A DNA stretch of 64,000 nt. Source: Macrostomum hystrix. Taxonomy: Eukaryota; Platyhelminthes; Macrostomidae. Each line of letters begins with the position of its first letter. Position 1 is the stretch's first letter. The translations under genes and the position numbers were made by a program. The notes beneath the pieces were generated by a model that made no database searches, was not told the origin of the DNA, and worked only from the letters and a program-made list of their open reading frames with translations. The stretch spans positions 5,997,001 to 6,061,000 of the forward strand of contig CATNEN010000038.1 in NCBI GenBank assembly GCA_950097015.1. Reading direction: 5' to 3'. Of this stretch, positions 20,521 through 31,100 are shown one piece after another.

Positions 20521-22664
20521 TGGGGTCCAGCTAAACCCTCCCTACACAACTCGATATCAATGATGTATGTTAAAACTAGGCTCTTGCTAACAGCTAGTCC
20601 TGGGGTCCAGCTAAACCCTCCCTACACAACTCGATATCAATGATGTATGTTAAAACTAGGCTCTTGCTAACAGCTAGTCCTGGGGTCCAGCTAAACCCTC
20701 CCTACACAATTCGCTATCAATGGTGTATGTTAAAACTAGGCTCTTACTAACAACTGCTAGTCCTGGGGTCCAGCTAAACCCTCCCTACACAACTCGATAT
20801 CAATGATGTATGTTAAAACTAGGCTCTTGCTAACAGCTAGTCCTGGGGTCCAGCTAAACCCTCCCTACACAATTCGCTATCAATGGTGTATGTTAAAACT
20901 AGGTTCTTACTAACAACTGCTAGTCCTGGGGTCCAGCTAAACCCTCCCTACACAATTCGCTATCAATGGTGTATGTTAAAACTAGGTTCTTACTAACAAC
21001 TGCTAGTCCTGGGGTCCAGCTAAACCCTCCCTACACAATTCGCTATCAATGGTGTATGTTAAAACTAGGCTCTTACTAACAACTGCTAGTCCTGGGGTCC
21101 AGCTTTATCCACTCTCACAACGGTGGTGCTTTCGCTTTTGTCCCGTTCTGTCAGCCTCACAAATACGCTTGTTTCACAGATGGCCAGCTGCCAGCAACGT
21201 CACTGTCCCCATGGCGGAGACCTCATCGCGAGAGTCCACTGGCTCACCGAATGTCGTTTGTGATGTTGAGCCGAGGGCTACGACTTCAACCCCGGCCAGT
21301 AACAATCGTCGAGCAAGTAAGGACGAAGCTTTAATGTCGATTCTTCCTTCGCCAGTCGAGCAAGCAAACCAGAGTTCAAACGTCAAGAAAAAGTGTTTTA
21401 ATCGTCCGACTCTAAATCCGACACCAGCTATGGAGCAGCGTAGTGATGCTGACCAAAGAGCAACAGTTGCCAGACGGGATAAACAGAGCTCGGATCAGAG
21501 TCCCGAAATAAGTGAATCTCTCGAATCCGAAGTCAAAAAGTTGCCGGCGGCTACAAAAATCCCTTCTGAATCTGATGCGGCCTAAAAATCGAATTCAGTT
21601 CGAGGTGCAGATACAGGCCCGGCATTTTCATCAGTAAGCTTTGCATCATGTACAAGTTTTTAAAACTCGGTGCAGTTGGTACACATAACAGAATCGGAAA
21701 GTAGCTCTTCACGGCCATACTAACAACTGCTAGTCCTGGGGTCCAGCTAAACCCTCCCTACACAATTCGCTATCAATGGTGTATTTTGGCAGTAGGCTCT
21801 TTCTATCAACTGCTAGTCCTGGGGTCCAGCTAAACCCTCCCTACACAACTCGCTATCAATGATGTATGTTAAAACTAGGCTATTGCTAACTGCTAGTCCT
21901 GGGGTCCAGCTAAACCCTCCCTACACAACTCGATATCAATCGTGTATTTTGGCAGTAGGCTCTTTCTATCAACTGCTAGTCCTGGGGTCCAGCTAAACCC
22001 TCCCTACACAACTCGATATCAATCGTGTATGTTAAAACTAGGCTCTTGCTAACTGCTAGACCTGGGGTCCAGCTAAACCCTCCCTACAAAACTCGATATC
22101 AATCGTGTATTTTGGCAGTAGGCTCTTTCTATCAACTGCTAGTCCTGGGATCCAGCTAAACCCTCCCTACACAACTCGATATCAATCGTGTATGTTAAAA
22201 CTAGGCTCTTGCTAACTGCTAGACCTGGGGTCCAGCTAAACCCTCCCTACACAACTCGATATCAATCGTGTATTTTGGCAGTAGGCTCTTTCTATCAACT
22301 GCTAGTCCTGGGGTCCAGATAAACCCTCCCTACACAATTCGCTATCAATGGTGTATGTTAAAACTAGGCTCTTGCTAACTGCTAGTCCTTGGGTCCAGCT
22401 AAACCCTCCCTACACAACTCGATATCAATCGTGTATTTTCGCATGTTATGGTGTATGTTAAAACTAGGCTCTTGCTAACAGCTAGTCCTGGGGTCCAGCT
22501 AAACCCTCCCTACACAATTCGCTATCAATGGTGTATGTTAAAACTAGGCTCTTACTAACAACTGCTAGTCCTGGGGTCCAGCTAAACCCTCCCTACACAA
22601 TTCGCTATCAATGGTGTATGTTAAAACTAGGCTCTTACTAACAACTGCTAGTCCTGGGGTCCAG
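20521..22664 (+). repeat. 80-bp tandem repeat, interrupted by candidate exon D1
   Basis: Units of 80-84 bp beginning TGGGGTCCAGCTAAACCCTC and including TACACAA, TATCAAT, GTATGTTAAAACTAGGCTCTT and GCTAACAGCTAG or TACTAACAACTGCTAG. About 7 units run 20521-21102 and about 11 run 21715-22664, with the ORF segment 21103-21585 between. Some units carry GTATTTTGGCAGTAGGCTCTTTC instead of GTATGTTAAAAC. The last unit before each ORF copy runs straight into it at GGGGTCCAG/CTTTAT. Confidence 0.95.
21103..21585 (+). CDS. candidate 3' exon D1 of chromodomain gene
   Basis: An open frame that keeps phase 0 with exon C if spliced at GGGGTCCAG/CTTTAT (21101-21103). It gives 160 residues: LYPLSQRWCFRFCPVL, later VPMAETSSRESTGSP, PRATTSTPASNNRRASKDEA, SSNVKKKCFNRPTLNPTP, ending PSESDAA-stop. 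Composition is Ser/Thr/Pro-rich with basic patches, typical of disordered tails of chromatin proteins; no domain recognised. The pyrimidine tract at the proposed acceptor is poor. The better-looking TTTCACAG/ATGG acceptor at about 21180 does not keep this frame. A minus-strand 70-codon ORF here is a shadow. A near-identical copy lies 1562 bp downstream. Confidence 0.45.
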   Translation, partial: LYPLSQRWCFRFCPVLSASQIRLFHRWPAASNVTVPMAETSSRESTGSPNVVCDVEPRATTSTPASNNRRASKDEALMSILPSPVEQANQSSNVKKKCFNRPTLNPTPAMEQRSDADQRATVARRDKQSSDQSPEISESLESEVKKLPAATKIPSESDAA

Positions 22665-23093
22665 CTTTATCCACTCTCACAACGGTGGTGCTTTCGCTTT
22701 TGTCCCGTTCTGTCAGCCTCACAAATACGCTTGTTTCACAGATGGCCAGCTGCCAGCAACGTCACTGTCCCCATGGCGGAGACCTCATCGCGAGAGTCCA
22801 CTGGCTCACCGAATGTCGTTTGTGATGTTGAGCCGAGGGCTACGACTTCAACCCCGGCCAGTAACAATCGTCGAGCAAGTAAGGACGAAGCTTTAATGTC
22901 GATTCTTCCTTCGCCAGTCGAGCAAGCAAACCAGAGTTCAAACGTCAAGAAAAAGTGTTTTAATCGTCCGACTCTAAATCCGACACCAGCTATGGAGCAG
23001 CGTAGTGATGCTGACCAAAGAGCAACAGTTGCCAGACGGGATAAACAGAGCTCGGATCAGAGTCCCGAAATAAGTGAAGCTGAAGTGGGCTGA
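22665..23093 (+). CDS. candidate 3' exon D2, tandem copy of D1
   Basis: Repeats 21103-21523 with no difference that I could see, then diverges: after DQSPEISE the frame ends EAEVG-stop, where D1 continues with another 20 or so residues. 142 residues if entered at the same acceptor. It is an alternative last exon or a dead duplicate; the first 420 bases are so alike that the duplication must be recent or homogenised. Confidence 0.4.
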   Translation, partial: LYPLSQRWCFRFCPVLSASQIRLFHRWPAASNVTVPMAETSSRESTGSPNVVCDVEPRATTSTPASNNRRASKDEALMSILPSPVEQANQSSNVKKKCFNRPTLNPTPAMEQRSDADQRATVARRDKQSSDQSPEISEAEVG

Positions 23094-23660
<567 letters not shown>

Positions 23661-24276
23661 CTTAATTCGGCCTGCAAACTACACAAACTAATAATTTTCG
23701 ATTCCCGGGTGAGTTTTCTGAAATCAGAGGCTGGTCTTCAATTACAGATGAGGCGGTATGCAGCTGAGGGTTAATCCTAACTCAGGGAAATGATGTCTTA
23801 TTCTGCCAGCATCGCCAGAGCACCGATTGGTAGGTGACGGAACGGAAGGACCGTCCCACAGAAACTTCACATCCGTCAGAAAAAACGTTGTCGCACGTTC
23901 GATCAACATCTCTGTCAGAGAGTACGAGTTAGCTCCTTCGTCAGTTAGGTTTACGAGCTAGCTATAGTTACTAGAGATTATCAACGTAGATTTCAATTTT
24001 TGCATTCAAAATTGAATTTTCCATGCGTGCTTGACTTGCGCATGACTCAAATCGTAAATCGAATGTTGTGTTGAACTGTCAAGTGCTTTAGAGTCTCTTT
24101 TTAATTTTTTTCTCAACTTTTTCATACCTGTCCTGAGTTTTCAGTTTGCTGAACATCGACGATAAGTGCTAGATTTGTTTCTCTAAGTAAGACAACTTGT
24201 TACCAGCTGAAGTATCAGCTAAGGCTGAAATTTTGGTAGGTGCTTTACCACTCCACGGACTAAGTAGCTGTACACA
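23661..24276. other. intergenic stretch
   Basis: No gene recognised on either strand. Ordinary-complexity sequence between the microsatellite and a SINE. Confidence 0.4.
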
Positions 24277-24600
24277 GGGGCTGAGTGGCAGAGCGGTTAA
24301 CGCGTTTGCCTCTCGCATCAAGGTCCCTGAGCTCGATTCCGCGGCGAGGCCACATTAAATTAGGGTGCAGCTGCGGAGAGAAGGCTTGCGGGCTTGTCGT
24401 TCAATTTACGCCCTTGAGGGCCAACCTCCAAGGCACAGTGAGAGTGTACACACTGCCTGACTGCCTGCCATGGCAGGTGTACACACCTGTGAGCTTGTGC
24501 CTGCACAAATGGGCAGAATTGCCTCTTCGCTGGCTCCGGGTCCAGTGTCACCAAATAATATGCCATCGCCCGCAGCCCTCAAGCAATTCTTATTATTAGC
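24277..24600 (+). mobile_element. tRNA-derived SINE, full length
   Basis: Best reference copy. The tRNA-like head carries an A box (TGGCAGAGCGGTTAACGCG) and B box (GAGCTCGATTCC), the spacing suggesting a Leu/Ser-type tRNA with a long variable arm. The unique body includes GCAGCTGCGGAGAGAAGGC and CAAGGCACAGTGAGAGTGT. The 3' end has a GGCTCCGGG...CCCGCAGCC stem-loop and an ATTATTA tail. Such elements are transcribed by RNA polymerase III and moved by a partner LINE. ORFs over it (24285-24599, 24360-24566) are artefacts. Confidence 0.92.
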
Positions 24601-24844
24601 ATTAAACAGCTGTACAATTAAAAAGCTTTTGAAAAGGTTGCAGAATTATCTATTGCATGCATTGTGTGCCATGCCAGATTCTTAGTACACAACGCATAGG
24701 ATTTTTTAAATTGATTTTTAAGGAGTTTTAATAGAATGTAACTAGCAACCAAGACCTGCTTTGGGGGAGGAATAACAAGCTTTAAAGCCCTGAGAAGAAA
24801 AATAATTAAGAAGATTCAACTAAAATGCCGTATTTATATTCTCT

Positions 24845-25330
24845 TGATATCTCCTCGATATTGCTATCCTTCGACAATCATACTACCCCTCGACATGTTA
24901 CCCCAACAATTAATCATGCTACTCTCAACATTTAATGAAGTTCCCGGAATAATACACGCTGTTCCCTGGAAAATTTATGCCATCCGGTCAATAATTTAGG
25001 CAACACCCTAAACTAAATAGACAACCCAATTAAAACAATACACCACCCCCTCGATAAGTTATGCTTGCCCCTCGATAATTCCTTCTATCCTCTCGATAAT
25101 TCATGCTTCTCATCGATAACTCATGTTATTTCGTCGACAATTCATGCTTCCCTCTCGTTATGTCATGCTTCCCCACAATAAGTCATGCTTCTTCCCTAAG
25201 ATAATTAATGCTTCCCCATTTATAAATCACTTCTCTTGAAAAATGTGCGATACCCTCGAAGTATTATGTTATCCCCTGAAATCTCATTCTTTCTCCGAGA
25301 AAAATCATGCTATCTTAAAGCAATCATCAT
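24845..25330 (-). repeat. diverged satellite arm, inverted relative to main array
   Basis: Degenerate 20-24-bp units, CCCTCGATAATTCATGCTTC on this strand, reverse complement of the GAAGCATGAATTATCGAGGG core of the arrays at 27240-36265. Much more diverged than those arrays. Confidence 0.75.
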
Positions 25331-25569
25331 ACTCCTTAGATATTCCTACTATACTAAATATCTTGAGTTTGTCTTGTGGCACTCTACCTTTTGAACCATT
25401 TGACCAATTTTTATCGTGTTTTCACCAAAAAGTGCCAGTTAATACAAGGATTAGACGGATCAAATTTCATCATTCTGTCTCAATGCTAAGGGTATTAAGT
25501 ATTCGGAAAAAAAGTTTTCATTTTGCTTTCAATAGGAGCCCAAACAAGGTTAAATTAGAATAAGGGCTG

Positions 25570-25800
25570 GACACTGTCAGTTTTATGATGCTCAATGCCA
25601 GCGAGACCTCTCCGATCCTCATTTCTATCCATAAAACTGCAGCCTTTATATTGTCTAATCTTGTCTCGACTTCGATCATTGTGCCGCTTTCTTTCCATCT
25701 GGCTCCAAAGTAAAGTACTTTTATTATTTTGCAGAATGCAGATCCAATTTCAGCATCAGTTTTGTTACTGCTTATTTTTCTTCAAATCTTCTATAATCAA
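25570..25800. repeat. left arm of a diverged inverted repeat
   Basis: Reverse-complement match to 36590-36800 over about 210 bases with roughly one difference in five to six. Shared words include AGCGAGACCTCTCC, ACTGCAGCCTTTATATTGTC and CATTGTGCCGCTTTCTTT. Part of the spacer sequence accompanying the satellite arrays. Confidence 0.8.
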
Positions 25801-25830
25801 CCGGTAAAAATGTAGATTCCAGTTTATTAG

Positions 25831-26773
25831 TATAGCTTTTGCCATTCAATCTCAGTGTTTTGTCATTCATACTCAGCCCCCATAGAATTAATCCAGCCAG
25901 TTGGCGCGGTTTGGCCCATAGACTATCGCTCTGTGCCATTCAATCTCGGGTTTTGTCATTCAAACTCAGGCTTTATAAGCTCGGTCTCTCAAACGCAGTC
26001 CTCCCAAAGACAGCTAAATTACAAATTTATTCTATAGCATTGACATATAACCAAGTGTGCGTAAACGTCTCAAGCTCGTGTATAGTTTATGGCCCAAAGG
26101 CCATCAAAGAAATACGAGATTGACGAGAAACTCGTAGATTGAAGTGTGCAGTAAATTCCGCAACTGTGCGGTAAATCCGTGCCATCCCTCTTCTGAGCTA
26201 CTATGCAGTAAATCCCAGACGGGTATTGTCTATGGGCCGAAGGAGCTGGTCTTGCGCACACACACTTGGTCATAAATCAATGCACTTATGCTAGGCTTCC
26301 TAGTGCGTAAATAGTCTATGGCACGAGTGCGCTGCGCGCACTAGTGCGCTGCGAAGCCTAGCATAAATCTACCATTTGCTTACATGGCCCAACTTACATG
26401 GGCCACATGCTTACATGGAGCGCCTGGGCCACGTTACACTGGACACTCTGACGCCTCTGAACTGACGCCTGCAGCCGACTGTATCCACGGTGCATTATGC
26501 AAATTCCTTTTCTCTGAGTCACTATTCTGATCCAAGACATTAACAATTCCGCTCAAATCCATATGTTCCTCACCATGATGCTAGAGGTGTTTGACTTGTA
26601 ATGTGAATGGACTGCATTATGTTTAACAAGTTTAACAAGTCTGTTTTTCGGTCCTGTGTTACATGAGCCTAGCTGAGGAATAATAACCTGTTCATTCCTT
26701 ATCCACATTCCTTCTCCACATTAAAGCCTGAGTATGAATGACAAAACACTGAGATTGAATGGCAAAAGCTATA
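25831..26773. mobile_element. MITE-like element with 46-bp perfect inverted repeats
   Basis: 25831-25876 and 26728-26773 are exact reverse complements (46 bp, beginning TATAGCTTTTGCCATTCAAT). A further diverged copy of the terminus lies at about 25934-25975, as subterminal repeats do in MITEs. The interior holds a local foldback (26285-26365) and repeated GCAGTAAATCC words, and no transposase. A TA target duplication may be included in the TATA ends. Perfect TIRs suggest a recent insertion into the satellite spacer. Family not identified. Confidence 0.72.
26285..26368. repeat. foldback inside the MITE-like element
   Basis: ATGCTAGGCTTCCTAGTGCG is answered by CGCACTAGTGCGCTGCGAAGCCTAGCAT about 30 bp later: a long imperfect hairpin with a GC-rich tip. 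Confidence 0.75.
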
Positions 26774-27239
26774 TTTTTTATTGGCCATTTTTGGGTTCGA
26801 GTATAAATAGTAAGCGCTTTTGGTTAGCTACTGTCAAAGCAGATATTTGTTAGCTATATTATTACTGTATTCGCTTTCAAAGAAGAATATAAGTATTTTC
26901 GAGTGAAGCAGCAAGTTTTATTCGCTACTGAAACTAAGGAGAGAATTTTAGCACAGCTGCAAGCATTTCAGATTCAGAACTAGAACATCGCGGCGCGGCA
27001 ATCGTTATTAAATTCGAAGCTAGGAGAAAATATGTTATGATATACTTGTATAAAATGAGATATGAGATATGAAATTTTGAGACGGAAGCATTTTTTCAAT
27101 GCAGCTGCATGATTTTACAAGTGGTAGCATGATTAATAAAGGGTGTAGCATAAATTATTTACGGGCAGCATAAGTTATCGAGGAAACAGCAATTGTTAGT
27201 AAGGGAATTGTATCTATCGAGGGTAAAGCATCATTATTA
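26774..27239. other. satellite spacer, left copy
   Basis: Diverged direct repeat of 35090-35470: CTACTGTCAAAGCAGATATTT, GAAGCAGCAAGTTTTATTCG and AGCTGCAAGC...CAGATTCAGAACTAGAA are in common. No gene seen. Confidence 0.6.
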
Positions 27240-27850
27240 GTAAGAAACTGTTCATTAGCATGAATAATGAAGGGGTAGCACAAATTATCGAAGGGGAAGC
27301 ATGAATAATGAAGGGGTAGCACAAATTATCGATGAGGAAGCATGAATAATGAAGGGGTAGCACAAATTATCGATGGGGAAGCATGAATAATGAAGGGGTA
27401 GCACAAATTATCGATGGGGAAGCATGAATAATGAAGGGGTAGCACAAATTATCGATGGGGAAGCATGAATAATGAAGGGGTAGCACAAATTATCGAAGGG
27501 GAAGCATGAATAATGAAGGGGTAGCACAAATTATCGAAGGGGAAGCATGAATAATGAAGGGGTAGCATAAATTATCGATGAGGAAGCATGAATAATGAAG
27601 GGGTAGCACAAATTATCGATGAGGAAGCATGAATAATGAAGGGGTAGCACAAATTATCGATGGGGAAGCATGAATAATGAAGGGGTAGCACAAATTATCG
27701 ATGGGGAAGCATGAATAATGAAGGGGTAGCACAAATTATCGATGGGGAAGCATGAATAATGAAGGGGTAGCACAAATTATCGATTGGGTAGCATGAATAA
27801 TGAAGGGGTAGCACAAATTATCGATGGGGTAGCATGAATAATTATAGGGG
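27240..27850. repeat. 41-bp dimeric satellite, subfamily A
   Basis: About 14 copies of a 41-bp unit made of two related halves, AAGCATGAATAATGAAGGGG and TAGCACAAATTATCGATGGGG. Very uniform: the second half alternates between CGATGGGG, CGATGAGG and CGAAGGGG. Confidence 0.97.
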
Positions 27851-28194
27851 TTGTATAATTTTTCAAGCGAAAAGTTCGCATTTTCATGGGGAAGCATCAA
27901 TTAACGAGGCAGTAATATAAATTATTTAGGGGTATAATAAATAATTGAGAATAAGTATAATTTATCGAGATGGAAGCATGAATTAATGGAGGTAAACTTT
28001 CAGTTATTTAGGCGAACCATGATGTAGCATGGGAAAAGCATGAATTATCAAGGTCGAAGCATAAATTATCGATTGTAAAACATGACTTATCGATAGGGTA
28101 GCATGAATCGTCAAGGGCGGAGCATGAGTTATCGATGGCAAGCATGAATTATTGACAAAATTGCATGATTTGTCGAGACGGCTGAATAAATTAT
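27851..28194. repeat. degenerate satellite bridge
   Basis: Scattered, diverged GCATGA(A)TTATCGA words between the subfamily A dimers and the main monomer array. A minus-strand 74-codon ORF here is repeat-derived. Confidence 0.7.
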
Positions 28195-31100
28195 AGAGGG
28201 GGTAGCATGAATTAACGAGGGGAAGCATGAATTAACGAGGGGAAGCATGAATTAACGAGGGGAAGCATGAATTAACGAGGGGAAGCATGAATTAACGAGG
28301 GGTAGCATGAATTACCGAGGGAAAGCATGAATTAACGAGGGGTAGCATGAATTAACGAGGGGAAGCATGAATTAACGAGGAGAAGCATGAATTAACGAGG
28401 GGTAGCATGAATTACCGAGGGAAAGCATGAATTAACGAGGGAAAGCATGAATTAACGAGGGAAAGCATGAATTAACGAGGGAAAGCATGAATTAACGAGG
28501 GGTAGCATGAATTACCGAGAGAAAGCATGAATTAACGAGGGGAAGCATGAATTAACGAGGGGAAGCATGAATTACCGAGGGAAAGCATGAATTAACGAGG
28601 GAAGCATGAATTAACGAGGAGAAGCATGAATTAACGAGGGGAAGCATGAATTAACGAGGAGAAGCATGAATTAACGAGGGGAAGCATGAATTAACGAGGA
28701 GAAGCATGAATTAACGAGAAGAAGCATGAATTAACGAGGGAAAGCATGAATTACCGAGGGAAAGCATGAGTTAACGAAGGAAAGCATGAATTAACGAGGA
28801 GAAGCATGAATTAACGAGAAGAAGCATGAATTAACGAGGGAAAGCATGAATTACCGAGGGAAAGCATGAATTAACGAGGGAAAGCATGAATTACCGAGGG
28901 AAAGCATGAATTAACGAGGGGTAGCATGAATTACCGAGGGAAAGCATGAATTACCGAGGGAAAGCATGAATTAACGAGGGGAAGCATGAATTAACGAGGG
29001 GAAGCATGAATTACCGAGGGAAAGCATGAATTAACGAGGGGAAGCATGAATTAACGAGGAGAAGCATGAATTAACGAGGGGAAGCATGAATTAACGAGGA
29101 GAAGCATGAATTAACGAGGGGAAGCATGAATTAACGAGGAGAAGCATGAATTAACGAGAAGAAGCATGAATTAACGAGGGAAAGCATGAGTTAACGAGGG
29201 AAAGCATGAATTAACGAGGGAAAGCATGAATTAACGAGGGGTAGCATGAATTACCGAGGGAAAGCATGAATTATCGAAGGGAAGCATGAATTAACGCGGG
29301 AAAGCATGAGTTAACGAGGGGAAGCATGAATTACCGAGGAGAAGCATGAGTTAACGAGGGAAAGCATGAGTTAACGAGGGAAAGCATGAATTATCGAAGG
29401 GAAGCATGAATTAACGCGGGAAAGCATGAGTTAACGAGGGGAAGCATGAATTACCGAGGAGAAGCATGAGTTAACGAGGGAAAGCATGAATTAACGAGGG
29501 GAAGCATGAATTAACGAGGGGTAGCATGAATTACCGAGGGAAAGCATGAATTAACGAGGGGAAGCATGAATTAACGAGGGAAAGCATGAATTACCGAGGG
29601 GAAGCATGAATTAACGAGGGGAAGCATGAATTACCGAGGAGAAGCATGAGTTAACGAGGGAAAGCATGAATTACCGAGGGAAAGCATGAGTTAACGAGGG
29701 GAAGCATGAATTACCGAGGAGAAGCATGAGTTAACGAGGGAAAGCATGAGTTAACGAGGGGAAGCATGAATTAACGAGGGGAAGCATGAATTAACGAGGG
29801 GTAGCATGAATTACCGAGGGAAAGCATGAATTAACGAGGAGAAGCATGAATTAACGAGGAGAAGCATGAATTAACGAGGGGAAGCATGAATTAACGAGGA
29901 GAAGCATGAATTAACGAGAAGAAGCATGAATTAACGAGGGAAAGCATGAGTTAACGAGGGAAAGCATGAATTAACGAGGGGAAGCATGAATTAACGAGGG
30001 GAAGCATGAATTACCGAGGAGAAGCATGAATTACCGAGGAGAAGCATGAGTTAACGAGGGAAAGCATGAGTTAACGAGGGAAAGCATGAATTAACGAGGG
30101 GAAGCATGAATTAACGAGGGGAAGCATGAATTACCGAGGAGAAGCATGAGTTAACGAGGGAAAGCATGAATTAACGAGGGGAAGCATGAATTACCGAGGA
30201 GAAGCATGAATTACCGAGGAGAAGCATGAGTTAACGAGGGAAAGCATGAGTTAACGAGGGAAAGCATGAATTACCGAGGAGAAGCATGAGTTAACGAGGG
30301 GAAGCATGAATTACCGAGGAGAAGCATGAGTTAACGAGGGGAAGCATGAATTACCGAGGAGAAGCATGAGTTAACGAGGGGAAGCATGAATTACCGAGGA
30401 GAAGCATGAGTTAACGAGGGGAAGCATGAGTTAACGAGGGAAAGCATGAATTAACGAGGGGAAGCATGAATTACCGAGGGAAAGCATGAATTAACGAGGA
30501 GAAGCATGAGTTAACGAGGGAAAGCATGAATTACCGAGGAGAAGCATGAGTTAACGAGGGGAAGCATGAATTACCGAGGAGAAGCATGAGTTAACGAGGG
30601 GAAGCATGAATTACCGAGGAGAAGCATGAGTTAACGAGGGGAAGCATGAATTACCGAGGAGAAGCATGAGTTAACGAGGGGAAGCATGAGTTAACGAGGG
30701 AAAGCATGAATTAACGAGGGGAAGCATGAATTACCGAGGGAAAGCATGAGTTAACGAGGGGAAGCATGAATTACCGAGGAGAAGCATGAGTTAACGAGGG
30801 GAAGCATGAATTACCGAGGAGAAGCATGAGTTAACGAGGGAAAGCATGAATTAACGAGGGGAAGCATGAATTACCGAGGGAAAGCATGAGTTAACGAGGG
30901 AAAGCATGAGTTAACGAGGGAAAGCATGAATTACCGAGGAGAAGCATGAGTTAACGAGGGGAAGCATGAATTACCGAGGAGAAGCATGAGTTAACGAGGG
31001 GAAGCATGAATTACCGAGGAGAAGCATGAGTTAACGAGGGGAAGCATGAATTACCGAGGAGAAGCATGAGTTAACGAGGGAAAGCATGAATTAACGAGGG

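Noticed and set aside
21174-21386. Minus-strand 70-codon ORF (and its copy at 22736-22948)
   Set aside because: Antisense of the candidate exon D copies; identical twice only because the segment is duplicated.
24277-24360. Functional tRNA-Leu or tRNA-Ser gene
   Set aside because: A and B boxes are present but the arms do not pair into a full cloverleaf, and the same head recurs attached to a SINE body.
25243-26123. Short ORFs of 60-106 codons in the satellite spacer
   Set aside because: AT-rich, overlapping the inverted repeat and MITE-like element, no domain.
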